A DNA stretch of 64,000 nucleotides from an uncultured SAR116 cluster alpha proteobacterium. GTDB lineage: Bacteria; Pseudomonadota; Alphaproteobacteria; Puniceispirillales; Marisalimonadaceae. Positions 22,724 to 31,324 of the stretch are shown here, piece by piece. The stretch spans positions 1-64,000 of the forward strand of contig CACEFQ010000007.1 of assembly GCA_902558885.1 (NCBI GenBank), written 5' to 3'. The stretch's first letter is position 1; each line of letters opens with the position of its first letter. The notes under the pieces are model-generated. The model was not told where the DNA came from. It searched no databases and was given only the letters and a program-made list of their open reading frames with translations. The position numbers and the translations under genes are program-made.

Positions 22724-23737
22724 ATGAATTTAGCTATGAAACAAGAACAGGAAAATGACGACACTCAAAACATTTTGCCCTTAGGTAGTGATGAGATTAG
22801 ATCTATTTTAAAATCTCAATCTGAGTCTATTTTTGAAGATAAAAATATTTCAAATAATTCTAATTTTGTAAAAAAATCATTAATTGATATTGCCCTTGAT
22901 TTTGAATCAAAACAAAATTTAAAGGAAAATCAAGTAATCGATGAAACGCCAGCAAATAATGAAAATTTAAATGAAAAAAATGATGTCAATAGATACAAAC
23001 AAAAAACTGAAAAGGCAATGCTAAATGAAAATAAAGAGAATGATAATAAAATAGACATTCAAGCTGAAACAGAGAAATCTAAAAAAGAAGTAGTTATAAA
23101 TAGTACTAGTGATGTTAAATTAGATGAAATTAAAGAAGATATTCAATCAGAAAAATTGGTACAAGATGAAAGTCACACAGATGTCAAAAGTGATCATCAA
23201 AAACAACAAGAAGAAACCATAACTGATACAAAGTCTGATGATGAAACACAACAAGCTTTAGATTCTGTTAGAGATGCTGTTTCTCAATCAATGAACAAAA
23301 GTGAGGATGAAACTAAAAAAACTTTAGAAGAAATTAGCGAACCAACTAACAATGTAGCAGAAATAATTAACAAAGATTTGTCAGATTTTAAAAATATTTT
23401 ATCATCGCTACCAACTTTAGCGGAAGAAGCAATTTATGAAGTCTTTCAGAATAAAATTCTTGAAATTTCATATGAACTTGCAGGCTACCAAATAGATAAA
23501 ATGCCAGAAAAGTATGAAAAGAAAATTAAATCATTTCTAAAAAATATAAATTGCTATCAAGATAAAATTACAATTGAGGTTAACGATAAAGATTTTGAAG
23601 CACTTTCAAAAATAAAAAATTTTAATAAAAATGAAGATAAAAAAGTTTTTATCTCAAATAAAGAACTTTCAAGAGGTGACATCATCTTAAATTGTGATGG
23701 AATGCGTTATTCAGAAAAAAGTAATTATAGTGCTTAA
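22724..23737 (+). CDS. fliH: FliH-like export ATPase regulator
   Basis: The 337-residue protein sits exactly between fliG and fliI. Its C-terminal third looks like FliH: helical, then ITIEVNDKDFEAL, VFISNKELSRGDIILNCDGM, the usual beta-strand end that binds FliI. The first ~200 residues are a long, low-complexity, acidic Lys/Glu/Asp/Asn-rich segment that makes it longer than the usual 220-260. FliH anchors and inhibits the FliI ATPase. The call is mostly by position and C-terminal pattern. An alternative ATG lies at 22736. Confidence 0.78.
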   Translation: MNLAMKQEQENDDTQNILPLGSDEIRSILKSQSESIFEDKNISNNSNFVKKSLIDIALDFESKQNLKENQVIDETPANNENLNEKNDVNRYKQKTEKAMLNENKENDNKIDIQAETEKSKKEVVINSTSDVKLDEIKEDIQSEKLVQDESHTDVKSDHQKQQEETITDTKSDDETQQALDSVRDAVSQSMNKSEDETKKTLEEISEPTNNVAEIINKDLSDFKNILSSLPTLAEEAIYEVFQNKILEISYELAGYQIDKMPEKYEKKIKSFLKNINCYQDKITIEVNDKDFEALSKIKNFNKNEDKKVFISNKELSRGDIILNCDGMRYSEKSNYSA

Positions 23738-23755
23738 AAATATTGGAAGCAATTC

Positions 23756-25075
23756 ATGAATTTTGAGTCGAAATTAATTGATAACATTTCCCAAATAAAA
23801 AGACCTAAATTAATTTTTAGTTCAGGAAGAGTTAATCACTTTGACGGTAATATTATTTACTGCGATCCATTTCCAGCACCTATAGGAGGTATCTGTATTG
23901 TAAAAGATCAAATGGGTAAAGAAATCCCCGCAGAAGTTATTCGTTTTAATGAAAAGCATAACATGCTTGCTGTTTTAGAACATTCTCCACATATAGTTTC
24001 TGGATGTGAAATTTCATTGCAAGATGATGGAAGATATATAGAAGTAGATAATACTCTATTAGGAAGAGTAACGGATGCATTTGGAAAGCCATTAGATGAA
24101 AAACCTTTACGTAAAATAAAAAATAAATGGCCTCTTATGGGTAAAGTCATGAATCCTCTTAAAAGAAGTTTAATCAAAAAGCCATTAGATGTAGGGGTAA
24201 GAATTATAAATGCTTTATTAACTGTTGGCCAAGGTCAGAGGCTTGGTATTATTGCTGGTTCTGGGGTTGGAAAATCAGTGTTGTTGGGAATGATGAGTAA
24301 ATATACTGAAGCAGATGTTGTTGTAATTGCCTTAATTGGTGAACGAGCAAGAGAAGTCGGGACAATGGTCAATGAATTGTTTCAAGATGACTCATCAAAA
24401 AAAATTACTGTAGTTGCTGTACCAGCAGATAGATCGCCATTAATGAGGATTAGAGGTGCTAATAGGGCTACTGCTATAGCGGAATATTTTAGAGATCAAG
24501 GTAAAAACGTCTTACTAATTATGGATAGTTTAACTAGAATTGCACATGCTAAAAGAGAAATTGGATTGTCATTAGGAGAAGCTGCTACTTCCAAAGGTTA
24601 CCCTCCATCAGTAATTTCTATGATACCTAATTTGGTTGAGAGGACAGGTACAAGTGATCAAGGAGATGGCAGTATTACTTCATTTTACACAATTTTAGCT
24701 GATGGAGATGACAATAATGATCCAGTAGTTGATACTGCAAGAGCTATACTTGATGGTCATATCGTACTTAGTAGATTAAACGCACAGATGGGTATCTATC
24801 CAGCAGTTGATATTCCTAATTCAATTAGTAGAGTTATGAATGATCTTATTGCTAATGATCACTCGAACGCTTCAAAACTTTTCAGAAAACATGTAAGTGC
24901 TTACATAGAAAATAAGGACTTATTATTAATGGGAGGTTATACCCCTGGACAAGACAAAGATCTTGATGACGCCATAGCTATGTGGCCAAAAATTATTGAT
25001 TTTATTTCGCAGAGTAGTTCTGAAAAATCAAGTTTTGAAAATTCAAGAATAGCATTATTAGAATTGTATAAATAG
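23756..25075 (+). CDS. fliI: Flagellum-specific ATPase FliI
   Basis: The 439-residue protein is the type III export ATPase. Walker A is GSGVGKS (168-174), followed by VVIALIGERAREVGTMVNEL, Walker B VLLIMDSLTRIAHA and the GYPPSVISMIPNLVERTG block typical of FliI/YscN proteins. It hydrolyses ATP at the cytoplasmic face of the export gate with FliH and FliJ. Length and context are standard. Confidence 0.97.
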   Translation: MNFESKLIDNISQIKRPKLIFSSGRVNHFDGNIIYCDPFPAPIGGICIVKDQMGKEIPAEVIRFNEKHNMLAVLEHSPHIVSGCEISLQDDGRYIEVDNTLLGRVTDAFGKPLDEKPLRKIKNKWPLMGKVMNPLKRSLIKKPLDVGVRIINALLTVGQGQRLGIIAGSGVGKSVLLGMMSKYTEADVVVIALIGERAREVGTMVNELFQDDSSKKITVVAVPADRSPLMRIRGANRATAIAEYFRDQGKNVLLIMDSLTRIAHAKREIGLSLGEAATSKGYPPSVISMIPNLVERTGTSDQGDGSITSFYTILADGDDNNDPVVDTARAILDGHIVLSRLNAQMGIYPAVDIPNSISRVMNDLIANDHSNASKLFRKHVSAYIENKDLLLMGGYTPGQDKDLDDAIAMWPKIIDFISQSSSEKSSFENSRIALLELYK

Positions 25076-25084
25076 GTAAGATAG

Positions 25085-25471
25085 TTGAAAAAAAAAATTA
25101 AAAGATTTCAGAGACTTGCTACTGTAAGAAAAAAAGATGTTTCAAAAGAAATTAATAACTCTAACTTAGTACAAAATGAAATTATTAAAAATGAAAGTTT
25201 GATCGATCAGATCAATACTATTATGGAGAGTAGTAAAAATACTTCAAATAAAATAATTAATTCTGGATATTTTAAAAATAATGCTCAACTATTAACTACA
25301 CTTCAAAGTCAAAAAAATATTGCATCAAAAAGAAATAAATATTTACGTGCTGAAAAAGAAATTATAAGAAAAAAAATTATAGAAAACAATTTCAAGAAAA
25401 TTAAAGCAGAAGAAAAAGCTGCAGATTATAAAAGTCATTACATTAATGAATTAGAAAAGAAAAGTTATTAA
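25085..25471 (+). CDS. fliJ: FliJ-like export protein
   Basis: The 128-residue Lys-rich coiled-coil protein lies 9 bp after fliI, the normal fliJ position. FliJ is the stalk-like subunit inside the FliI hexamer. Sequence conservation in this family is low, so the call rests on position, size and predicted two-helix coiled coil. The start appears to be TTG at 25085, with AGGTAAG just upstream; the first in-frame ATG would remove about 45 residues. Confidence 0.75.
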   Translation: MKKKIKRFQRLATVRKKDVSKEINNSNLVQNEIIKNESLIDQINTIMESSKNTSNKIINSGYFKNNAQLLTTLQSQKNIASKRNKYLRAEKEIIRKKIIENNFKKIKAEEKAADYKSHYINELEKKSY

Positions 25472-25501
25472 GAAAGTATTTTAAAATACATATTTTAAGA
25501 A

Positions 25502-25517
25502 TGGCACTGTATTTGCA
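25502..25517 (+). promoter_or_regulatory. Sigma-54 promoter of fliK
   Basis: TGGCA, CTGTAT, TTGCA is a strong -24/-12 match. It lies between fliJ and fliK and splits the long flagellar run into separately controllable units. A transcript start near 25528 favours the fliK ATG at 25544. Confidence 0.9.
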
Positions 25518-25543
25518 GTTAATCTTGAAATATGGAATTTAAA

Positions 25544-26905
25544 ATGAAAATTACAAATAATGTAAATAATAATTCTGACTTTTTGTCTGTTTCTAATAAA
25601 GGAGATGAGAATGCTTCTTTATTAGGATCTTTGTTTTCTATCAACTTCAATAGTACTGATGCAAAATCAAATGATATTTCAGGTGATTTGGAATTTGTTT
25701 TTAAAAAAGAAGATATAGAAATCATTGATTATTTATCAAATATTTTACCTAATTTAAATATCACTAATTTAAATTCATCTGACTTAAAAAAGGTTAAAAG
25801 TGAGATAGAATCAGATCCAAATATTAAAACTGAATTAAAAGATAAATTATTCAGTTTATTAGAAACAACAAAAGATTATAATAAAAACTTCTTCATTAAG
25901 TTTCCTGAATATCATAAACTTAAAATATCAAATAATAAAAATATTGTTGATGATGAAGGTAATTCTAAAATTAAAAACAAAATTTCAAAAGCTATACCAT
26001 CTATTACAAAAAGTATGGAACATGCTATTGATCAAAGTGAACAAAAATCTATTAAATCAAATATCATTAATAATAATACAACCGGAATAAAACTTGAAAA
26101 TGATTTAGAAAATCAAACAAGATTAAATTTAAATAATACAAAGTTAAATTTCGTAAAAAAAATTAACAAAAATGACCATCCAAATAAATTATATCAGTTA
26201 TCAAATTCTAATTCTTTTAAATATAAAGAAAAATTAGATCCAAAATCATTAATAGATTCAAAATTATCTAATAATACAAATTTAAATTATATCAATAATC
26301 AATTTAGTGACGAATTTAAAAAAAATAAGATGAACGAAATTAAAGTTAATGACAAAGTTTTTAACATGCAAAATCCCACTGAGTCTAGCAGTAAGGGAAA
26401 TCAATTTTCTCAGCAAAATAACACCTCATTTACAAACGGTGGAGTGAATTCCATCTTAGAAAATTTATTAGATACTCTTGATCTAACTCAGAAAGGTTGG
26501 ACAACAAAACTTGTTTCTAGAATAGAAAATGCTCTAGTAAATGGTGGAGAAGAAATTGAGTTTAATCTCAAACCTAAAAAATTAGGAAGACTTAAAGTGT
26601 CCATAAGTTTAAATAATGGAACAGGTAACGTAAAAATAATTACAGAAAACACTTTTGTTACTAATGCTTTAACTCAAAATGAAAACCATCTTCAGAAGCT
26701 CTTTAATGATCAAGGAATAAATTTAGAATTTTCAGCCCATGGTGAAACTAAATATTTTGGCTCAAAAAATAGTTTTAACAAAAACTCTAATAATAATGAT
26801 AAAAATAACTTTTCAAAGTCTGATAATGAAAGAGAAAAACAAAATAACACAACAGGTTTAGATGATAATGTTTCATCTAGACATATTGTAAACGTAATAG
26901 CATAA
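25544..26905 (+). CDS. fliK: Flagellar hook-length control protein FliK
   Basis: The 453-residue protein is Asn/Lys/Ser-rich and poorly conserved for its first ~300 residues. It ends with a FliK C-terminal (Flg_hook) domain: EEIEFNLKPKKLGRLKVSIS, GNVKIITENTFVTNAL, HLQKLFNDQGINLEF. FliK measures the hook and switches export specificity through FlhB. The start at 25544 has GGAATTT at the right distance; an in-frame ATG at 25532 would lie almost at the predicted transcript start. Confidence 0.85.
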   Translation: MKITNNVNNNSDFLSVSNKGDENASLLGSLFSINFNSTDAKSNDISGDLEFVFKKEDIEIIDYLSNILPNLNITNLNSSDLKKVKSEIESDPNIKTELKDKLFSLLETTKDYNKNFFIKFPEYHKLKISNNKNIVDDEGNSKIKNKISKAIPSITKSMEHAIDQSEQKSIKSNIINNNTTGIKLENDLENQTRLNLNNTKLNFVKKINKNDHPNKLYQLSNSNSFKYKEKLDPKSLIDSKLSNNTNLNYINNQFSDEFKKNKMNEIKVNDKVFNMQNPTESSSKGNQFSQQNNTSFTNGGVNSILENLLDTLDLTQKGWTTKLVSRIENALVNGGEEIEFNLKPKKLGRLKVSISLNNGTGNVKIITENTFVTNALTQNENHLQKLFNDQGINLEFSAHGETKYFGSKNSFNKNSNNNDKNNFSKSDNEREKQNNTTGLDDNVSSRHIVNVIA

Positions 26906-26930
26906 TCAATAACTGAGTAGTGAGAAAAAA

Positions 26931-27530
26931 ATGGCAGAAGAAGTAGAAGAAGAACCAAAAAAAAGTAATTTGTTAAAAATAATTATTTTTGTTGTAGGCG
27001 GCATTTTGCTAATAGCTGTTGGTCTAGGCATTGGTTATTTTGTATTTGGAGGTGAACCTGAACCAGATCCATCAGCTGAAGTTAATCAAATAATTGAAGG
27101 TAAAGAAGCTGAAAAGAAAAAAACCGAAGAAGTTGAAAATAAAGAGGGTGAAGAAGAAGGTGAAGATGGTATAATAAAAAAGAATGTTAAATCTATACCG
27201 GAAGTTGATAGTTATGAAACTACTTATTTTGAATTTCCTGGAGATTTTACAACAAATTTAAAAGGTAGTAGGAAATTTTTACAATTAAGTGTGGGTGTAT
27301 CTACACAGTATGACGAAAAAGTTATGGAAGTAGTTGACTCTCATCAACTAGCGTTACGTTCTGAAATATTATCAACCATAAGTGATTTTACTGAAGAAGA
27401 TATTTCAGGCAGTGAGGGTAAGAAAAATTTATCTGAGAGATTAATTGTAGTTCTGAATAAAAAATTAGAATCTCTTGATGAATTCCCAGGCATAGAAGAT
27501 GTATATTTTACTGCATTCATTTTACAATAG
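26931..27530 (+). CDS. fliL: Flagellar basal-body protein FliL
   Basis: The 199-residue protein has a short cytoplasmic start, one membrane helix (about residues 15-38, LLKIIIFVVGGILLIAVGLG), an acidic Glu/Lys-rich linker, and a periplasmic FliL domain with YFEFPGDFTTNLKGSRKFLQ and a DVYFTAFILQ end. FliL surrounds stators and supports torque. It precedes fliM by 18 bp. Confidence 0.93.
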   Translation: MAEEVEEEPKKSNLLKIIIFVVGGILLIAVGLGIGYFVFGGEPEPDPSAEVNQIIEGKEAEKKKTEEVENKEGEEEGEDGIIKKNVKSIPEVDSYETTYFEFPGDFTTNLKGSRKFLQLSVGVSTQYDEKVMEVVDSHQLALRSEILSTISDFTEEDISGSEGKKNLSERLIVVLNKKLESLDEFPGIEDVYFTAFILQ

Positions 27531-27548
27531 ATTAGGATTTATAAATTA

Positions 27549-28517
27549 ATGTCTAATACATCAAGAAAATTATCTTCTGATGAAGTGTCAGCTTTAATGG
27601 AAGGACTACAATCTGGAGAAATTACGGCAAATTCAGGATTAAATAATGATGTTGAAGTTACAGATTTTACATTTGGTTCAGATAACTTAGAACTTCTTGG
27701 TGATTACTATGCTTTAAGGTTAATTAATGAGAGATTTGCTCGATTAGTTAGAAGTATATTTTTACCTATGATAAGATTGCAGCCAAAGATTAACCCATTT
27801 CCTCCAGAAGTAAAAACATATGATGAATATAGCGCAGGTCTAAATAGTTTCATGAGTTTAAGTACAAGTAGGATTGATGAACTAAGAGGATCAATGTTAC
27901 TTGTACTTGAACCATCTTTTATAAGTGTTTTAACAAATTGTTATTATGGTGGTAAATTAGCAAATTTTCCCTCAGCTAAAGCAGAGTTTACAGCTACTGA
28001 AGATAGAATAATTGAAATTGTATCAGATGGAATAACTCAATGCCTTGAAAATGCTTGGAAAGATCTTATGCCAATAACTATAAAGCATCAAAGTAGAGAA
28101 ATTAATCCACAATTTGCAACTTTAGTTGAATCGTCAGATTCAGTAATAATTTGTTCTTTTGTGGTTCAATTACCAAACGTTGATTCAGCTTCATTTGATA
28201 TAATTTATCCTTTACAAACGTTAAAACCAATTGCTTCTTTATTACGTTCTAGAGTTCAAAGTGATATAATTAATGATGATACAAGCTGGAGAGAACGCTT
28301 AGAAAAATCGGTATTGAATGTTCCACTTCCTGTATCAGCAATTTTGAGTGAGCCGTCTGTTTCATTATCTAATCTCGTTCAATTTAAAGAGGGTGATATA
28401 ATGAATTTACCACCTGTTGATGGAGTAGATTTTTTTGTAAATGATAAAATTTTATTCAAAGCTGAAATTGGCGAAACAAATAGCCAAGTAGCAGTCAGTT
28501 TAAAAAATAGACTATAA
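27549..28517 (+). CDS. fliM: Flagellar motor switch protein FliM
   Basis: The 322-residue protein matches FliM. The N-terminal region has LSSDEVSALMEGL, followed by the CheC-like middle domain with LRLINERFARLVRSIFLP and GSMLLVLEPSFISVLTNCYYGG, and a C-terminal SpoA-like domain. FliM binds CheY-P and forms the C-ring wall. The start region aligns with the usual LSQEEIDALL motif, although the canonical EIDALL is replaced by EVSALM. It lies directly before fliN. Confidence 0.95.
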   Translation: MSNTSRKLSSDEVSALMEGLQSGEITANSGLNNDVEVTDFTFGSDNLELLGDYYALRLINERFARLVRSIFLPMIRLQPKINPFPPEVKTYDEYSAGLNSFMSLSTSRIDELRGSMLLVLEPSFISVLTNCYYGGKLANFPSAKAEFTATEDRIIEIVSDGITQCLENAWKDLMPITIKHQSREINPQFATLVESSDSVIICSFVVQLPNVDSASFDIIYPLQTLKPIASLLRSRVQSDIINDDTSWRERLEKSVLNVPLPVSAILSEPSVSLSNLVQFKEGDIMNLPPVDGVDFFVNDKILFKAEIGETNSQVAVSLKNRL

Positions 28518-28535
28518 ATATTGAGGAGTAATTTA

Positions 28536-28850
28536 ATGGCAGAGAATGAAGCTGAAGCTCAAGTTGAAGAAACAGTTACAGATAAAACAGGACTAGATAA
28601 TCTCAAGGTTCTAGAAAATATTGAAGTTAAACTCACTGTTGAGGTTGGTTCAACAGAACTTAAGATAAGAGATCTTTTAAGACTTAATGAAGGATCAGTA
28701 GTAGAGCTAGAAAGATTAGCAGGTGATCCACTAGACATTTTAGCAAATGGAGTAAAAATTGCTAAAGGAGAAGTGGTTATGGTTGGTGAAAGATTTGGTA
28801 TCAGATTTACAGAGGTCACAAATCCAGAAGACCGAGTACAAAAACTATAA
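28536..28850 (+). CDS. fliN: Flagellar motor switch protein FliN
   Basis: The 104-residue protein has the SpoA domain of FliN: NIEVKLTVEVGSTELKIRDL, VVELERLAGDPLDILANGVK and GEVVMVGERFGIRFTEV. It forms the base of the C-ring with FliM. The ATG at 28536 is preceded by GAGGAG seven bases upstream; an in-frame TTG at 28521 would place that site inside the gene, so it is rejected as the start. Confidence 0.97.
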   Translation: MAENEAEAQVEETVTDKTGLDNLKVLENIEVKLTVEVGSTELKIRDLLRLNEGSVVELERLAGDPLDILANGVKIAKGEVVMVGERFGIRFTEVTNPEDRVQKL

Positions 28851-28914
28851 TTTACAAAAAATTGACATCAAAATAAAGTATTAAAAACAATGGTTTAATA
28901 AGAATATTTTCTGA

Positions 28915-28930
28915 TGGCATATTTCTTGCT
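28915..28930 (+). promoter_or_regulatory. Sigma-54 promoter of fliOPQR-flhB
   Basis: TGGCA, TATTTC, TTGCT is a strong -24/-12 match 31 bp before the fliO ATG. A half-site-like TTGAC lies about 50 bp upstream. Confidence 0.9.
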
Positions 28931-28961
28931 TCCTTACATAAAAAAACTAAGGAAAGCTTAA

Positions 28962-29378
28962 ATGTCACAATCCGTTCCAGATTTCTCCACAGTTATTGTT
29001 GTAATATTATTTATATTAGTTTTAGGTGTTGTTGCTTTTATTGTTAAGAAAAAAAGTGGGCACCTAAAAAAAATCATGAAGAAAGAAAATAGTTTTGAGG
29101 TGATAAATCAAATGCCTCTTAACAATGGTTTCCTAGCTTATGTTTTTAAAGTTGACGAAGAAAAATTTTTCTTTGTAGGACATAAGTCTGGTAGGGGGTC
29201 GCTTACACAAATTGATCAACCTAAATCTGAAATAGGCAATCTAAATTATAAAGCTCCAGAACAGTTATCAACTAAAAACATTCCTCTACAAGAGAAACCT
29301 AAGGTTTCTAAACCGCTTCAACATGTGAACATCTCAGATTTATTAACGGCTCATAAAAAAGGGAATAAAAATGCGTAG
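28962..29378 (+). CDS. fliO: Flagellar biosynthesis protein FliO
   Basis: The 138-residue protein has one membrane helix (about residues 9-30, VIVVILFILVLGVVAFIV) and a FliO-like cytoplasmic domain (FEVINQMPLNNGFLAYVFKV, KFFFVGHKSG). FliO assists assembly of the FliP-FliR export gate. It overlaps fliP by 8 bp. FliO is divergent, and the call is supported by synteny. Confidence 0.85.
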   Translation: MSQSVPDFSTVIVVILFILVLGVVAFIVKKKSGHLKKIMKKENSFEVINQMPLNNGFLAYVFKVDEEKFFFVGHKSGRGSLTQIDQPKSEIGNLNYKAPEQLSTKNIPLQEKPKVSKPLQHVNISDLLTAHKKGNKNA

Positions 29379-30213
29379 AGCAATTTGTCCTCAACCCATA
29401 AAAAGATTTTATTTTTCAAATCCAAAAGATAAAATTTTTAAGATTATAAAAAATTTAGTAAAGAAATTATCTTTTTTTATGCTTTTAATTTTAATCAGTG
29501 GATTTCCTGTACAAGCAATAGGAGAGCCAATTGCTTCTGGGTTTCCTGCATTAAATGTGTCAACTAACGGTGATACAACTGAATACTCATTTCCATTACA
29601 AATTTTGTTATTAATGACAGCTTTGACAGTTTTACCTTCTTTAGTACTTGGAATGACCAGTTTTACAAGGATTATAATTGTTATGTCAATTCTCCGTCAA
29701 GCGTTGGGTACGCAACAAACTCCTCCTAATCAAGTTTTAATAGCTATATCTCTGTTTTTAACTTTTTTTATTATGGCTCCAACATTTAACAAGGTATATG
29801 AAAATGCGGCAATACCGTATATGGAAAAAAACTTACCCGCAGAAAAGGCTATTGAAACAGCTAGCGCTGAAATGAAAAAGTTTATGGTTAAAAATACAAG
29901 AAAAACAGACTTAATAATGTTTACTGAATTAGCTGGATTAGAAAAATTTGATAAAGTTTCTGATATTCCCTTTAGAATAGCTCTTCCTGCATTTATGACT
30001 AGCGAACTTAAAACTGCATTTCAAATAGGGTTTCTTTTATTTTTACCTTTCTTAGTAATTGATATGGTGATTTCGTCCATTTTGATGTCACTTGGAATGA
30101 TGATGTTGTCTCCTATGTTAGTTGCACTTCCATTTAAATTATTATTATTTGTTTTAGTTGATGGATGGAGCATGACAGTTGGATCTTTGGTAAGCACCTT
30201 TTCAGCAGGATAA
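29371..30213 (+). CDS. fliP: Flagellar export gate protein FliP
   Basis: The 280-residue membrane protein has an N-terminal extension with a signal-like segment ending near PVQAIGEP. The FliP core follows: LTVLPSLVLGMTSFTRIIIV, LRQALGTQQTPPNQVL, and the C-terminal signature FLPFLVIDMVISSILMSLGM. It is the main pore subunit of the export gate. The N-terminus is about 35 residues longer than usual; a later ATG near 29479 is an alternative start, but the upstream start has a better ribosome-binding site. Confidence 0.96.
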   Translation: MRRAICPQPIKRFYFSNPKDKIFKIIKNLVKKLSFFMLLILISGFPVQAIGEPIASGFPALNVSTNGDTTEYSFPLQILLLMTALTVLPSLVLGMTSFTRIIIVMSILRQALGTQQTPPNQVLIAISLFLTFFIMAPTFNKVYENAAIPYMEKNLPAEKAIETASAEMKKFMVKNTRKTDLIMFTELAGLEKFDKVSDIPFRIALPAFMTSELKTAFQIGFLLFLPFLVIDMVISSILMSLGMMMLSPMLVALPFKLLLFVLVDGWSMTVGSLVSTFSAG

Positions 30214-30216
30214 AAA

Positions 30217-30489
30217 ATGAACTTTGATGAAAATATTAGTATGTTAAGCATGGCCTTCTATCAGGTTTTACTTGTTTCTGGTCCTATTTTAGCTTTGGCT
30301 CTCGGTATTGGTCTTTTAATAGGTATTATTCAAGCTGCAACATCAATCAATGAAATGACCCTTAGTTTTGTTCCCAAAGTAATCGTTGTAATGTTAGGTA
30401 TAGGATTATTAGGTAATTTTTTCATGATGGGACTTGTTGATTACTTTAATTTTATTTTTGATCAAGTCGCTGGTGTAGGGCAAAATTAA
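30217..30489 (+). CDS. fliQ: Flagellar export gate protein FliQ
   Basis: The 90-residue protein has two membrane helices and the FliQ pattern GLLIGIIQAATSINEMTLSF followed by VPKVIVVMLGI. It forms part of the FliPQR gate. It lies three bases after fliP. Confidence 0.97.
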   Translation: MNFDENISMLSMAFYQVLLVSGPILALALGIGLLIGIIQAATSINEMTLSFVPKVIVVMLGIGLLGNFFMMGLVDYFNFIFDQVAGVGQN

Positions 30490-30507
30490 ATACGAAAGAA
30501 ATTTATT

Positions 30508-31323
30508 ATGAATGGAATAGAGTTTGCTTTACCAGGAGTTAATTTATTTAACTTATACCAATATATGGTAATTTTTTTTGTATCATCTCTGCGTATTTCT
30601 TCTTTTTTAATTAGTGCACCATTTTTTTCATTAGGAGGAATACCATTACAAGTAAGGATTATTGCAAGTATAAGTTTAACTGCATTTTTATTTCCTGTAA
30701 TTAAAGTGCCAGAAATTCAAAACATGCAAGGTTTTAATTTATTTTTACTTATATTATCTGAAATAGGTATAGGACTTTCAGTAGGATTAATTTTAAATAT
30801 AATTTTCTCTGCAGCAGCAGTGGCAGGTGAGAAAATAGCATCTACAGCTGGACTGTCGATGTCAAGCATGATTGATCCCCAATCTGGAGGACAAACACTT
30901 GTTTTAAGTACAGTCTTGACTTTATTTCTTATATCTTGTTTTTTATCATTAGACGGTCATTTGTACTTACTAAAATTGCTAATAGAAAGTTATGTCTACT
31001 TGCCAATTGGCCTAATTCTTGATTTTTCTGAAGTTAGTAATATTGCTGTGAATACCTTTGGAGATATGTTGTATCTAGCTGCACTAATTAGTTTGCCAAT
31101 AGTGGGTGGCTTATTATTAATACAATGTTCAATTGGTATAATTACCAGATCTGCTCCATCATTAAATCTATTTTCATTTGGTTTCCCCATTGCTTTGATT
31201 AGTGTTTTTATCTTTTTGTACTTAGGGGTTGGACCAATTTCAAATGCTTTTTCTGATTTAACGGCTACGGCAATTAATTTAATTGACGAAGTTCTTCATT
31301 CTTACAAAGAAGGAAATCCGTAA
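30508..31323 (+). CDS. fliR: Flagellar export gate protein FliR
   Basis: The 271-residue protein has about six hydrophobic segments and FliR features: LRISSFLISAPFFS near the N-terminus, the central AGEKIASTAGLSMSSMIDPQ and LVLSTVLTLFLI. It completes the export gate. flhB begins one base after its stop codon. Confidence 0.96.
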   Translation: MNGIEFALPGVNLFNLYQYMVIFFVSSLRISSFLISAPFFSLGGIPLQVRIIASISLTAFLFPVIKVPEIQNMQGFNLFLLILSEIGIGLSVGLILNIIFSAAAVAGEKIASTAGLSMSSMIDPQSGGQTLVLSTVLTLFLISCFLSLDGHLYLLKLLIESYVYLPIGLILDFSEVSNIAVNTFGDMLYLAALISLPIVGGLLLIQCSIGIITRSAPSLNLFSFGFPIALISVFIFLYLGVGPISNAFSDLTATAINLIDEVLHSYKEGNP

Positions 31324-31324
31324 A

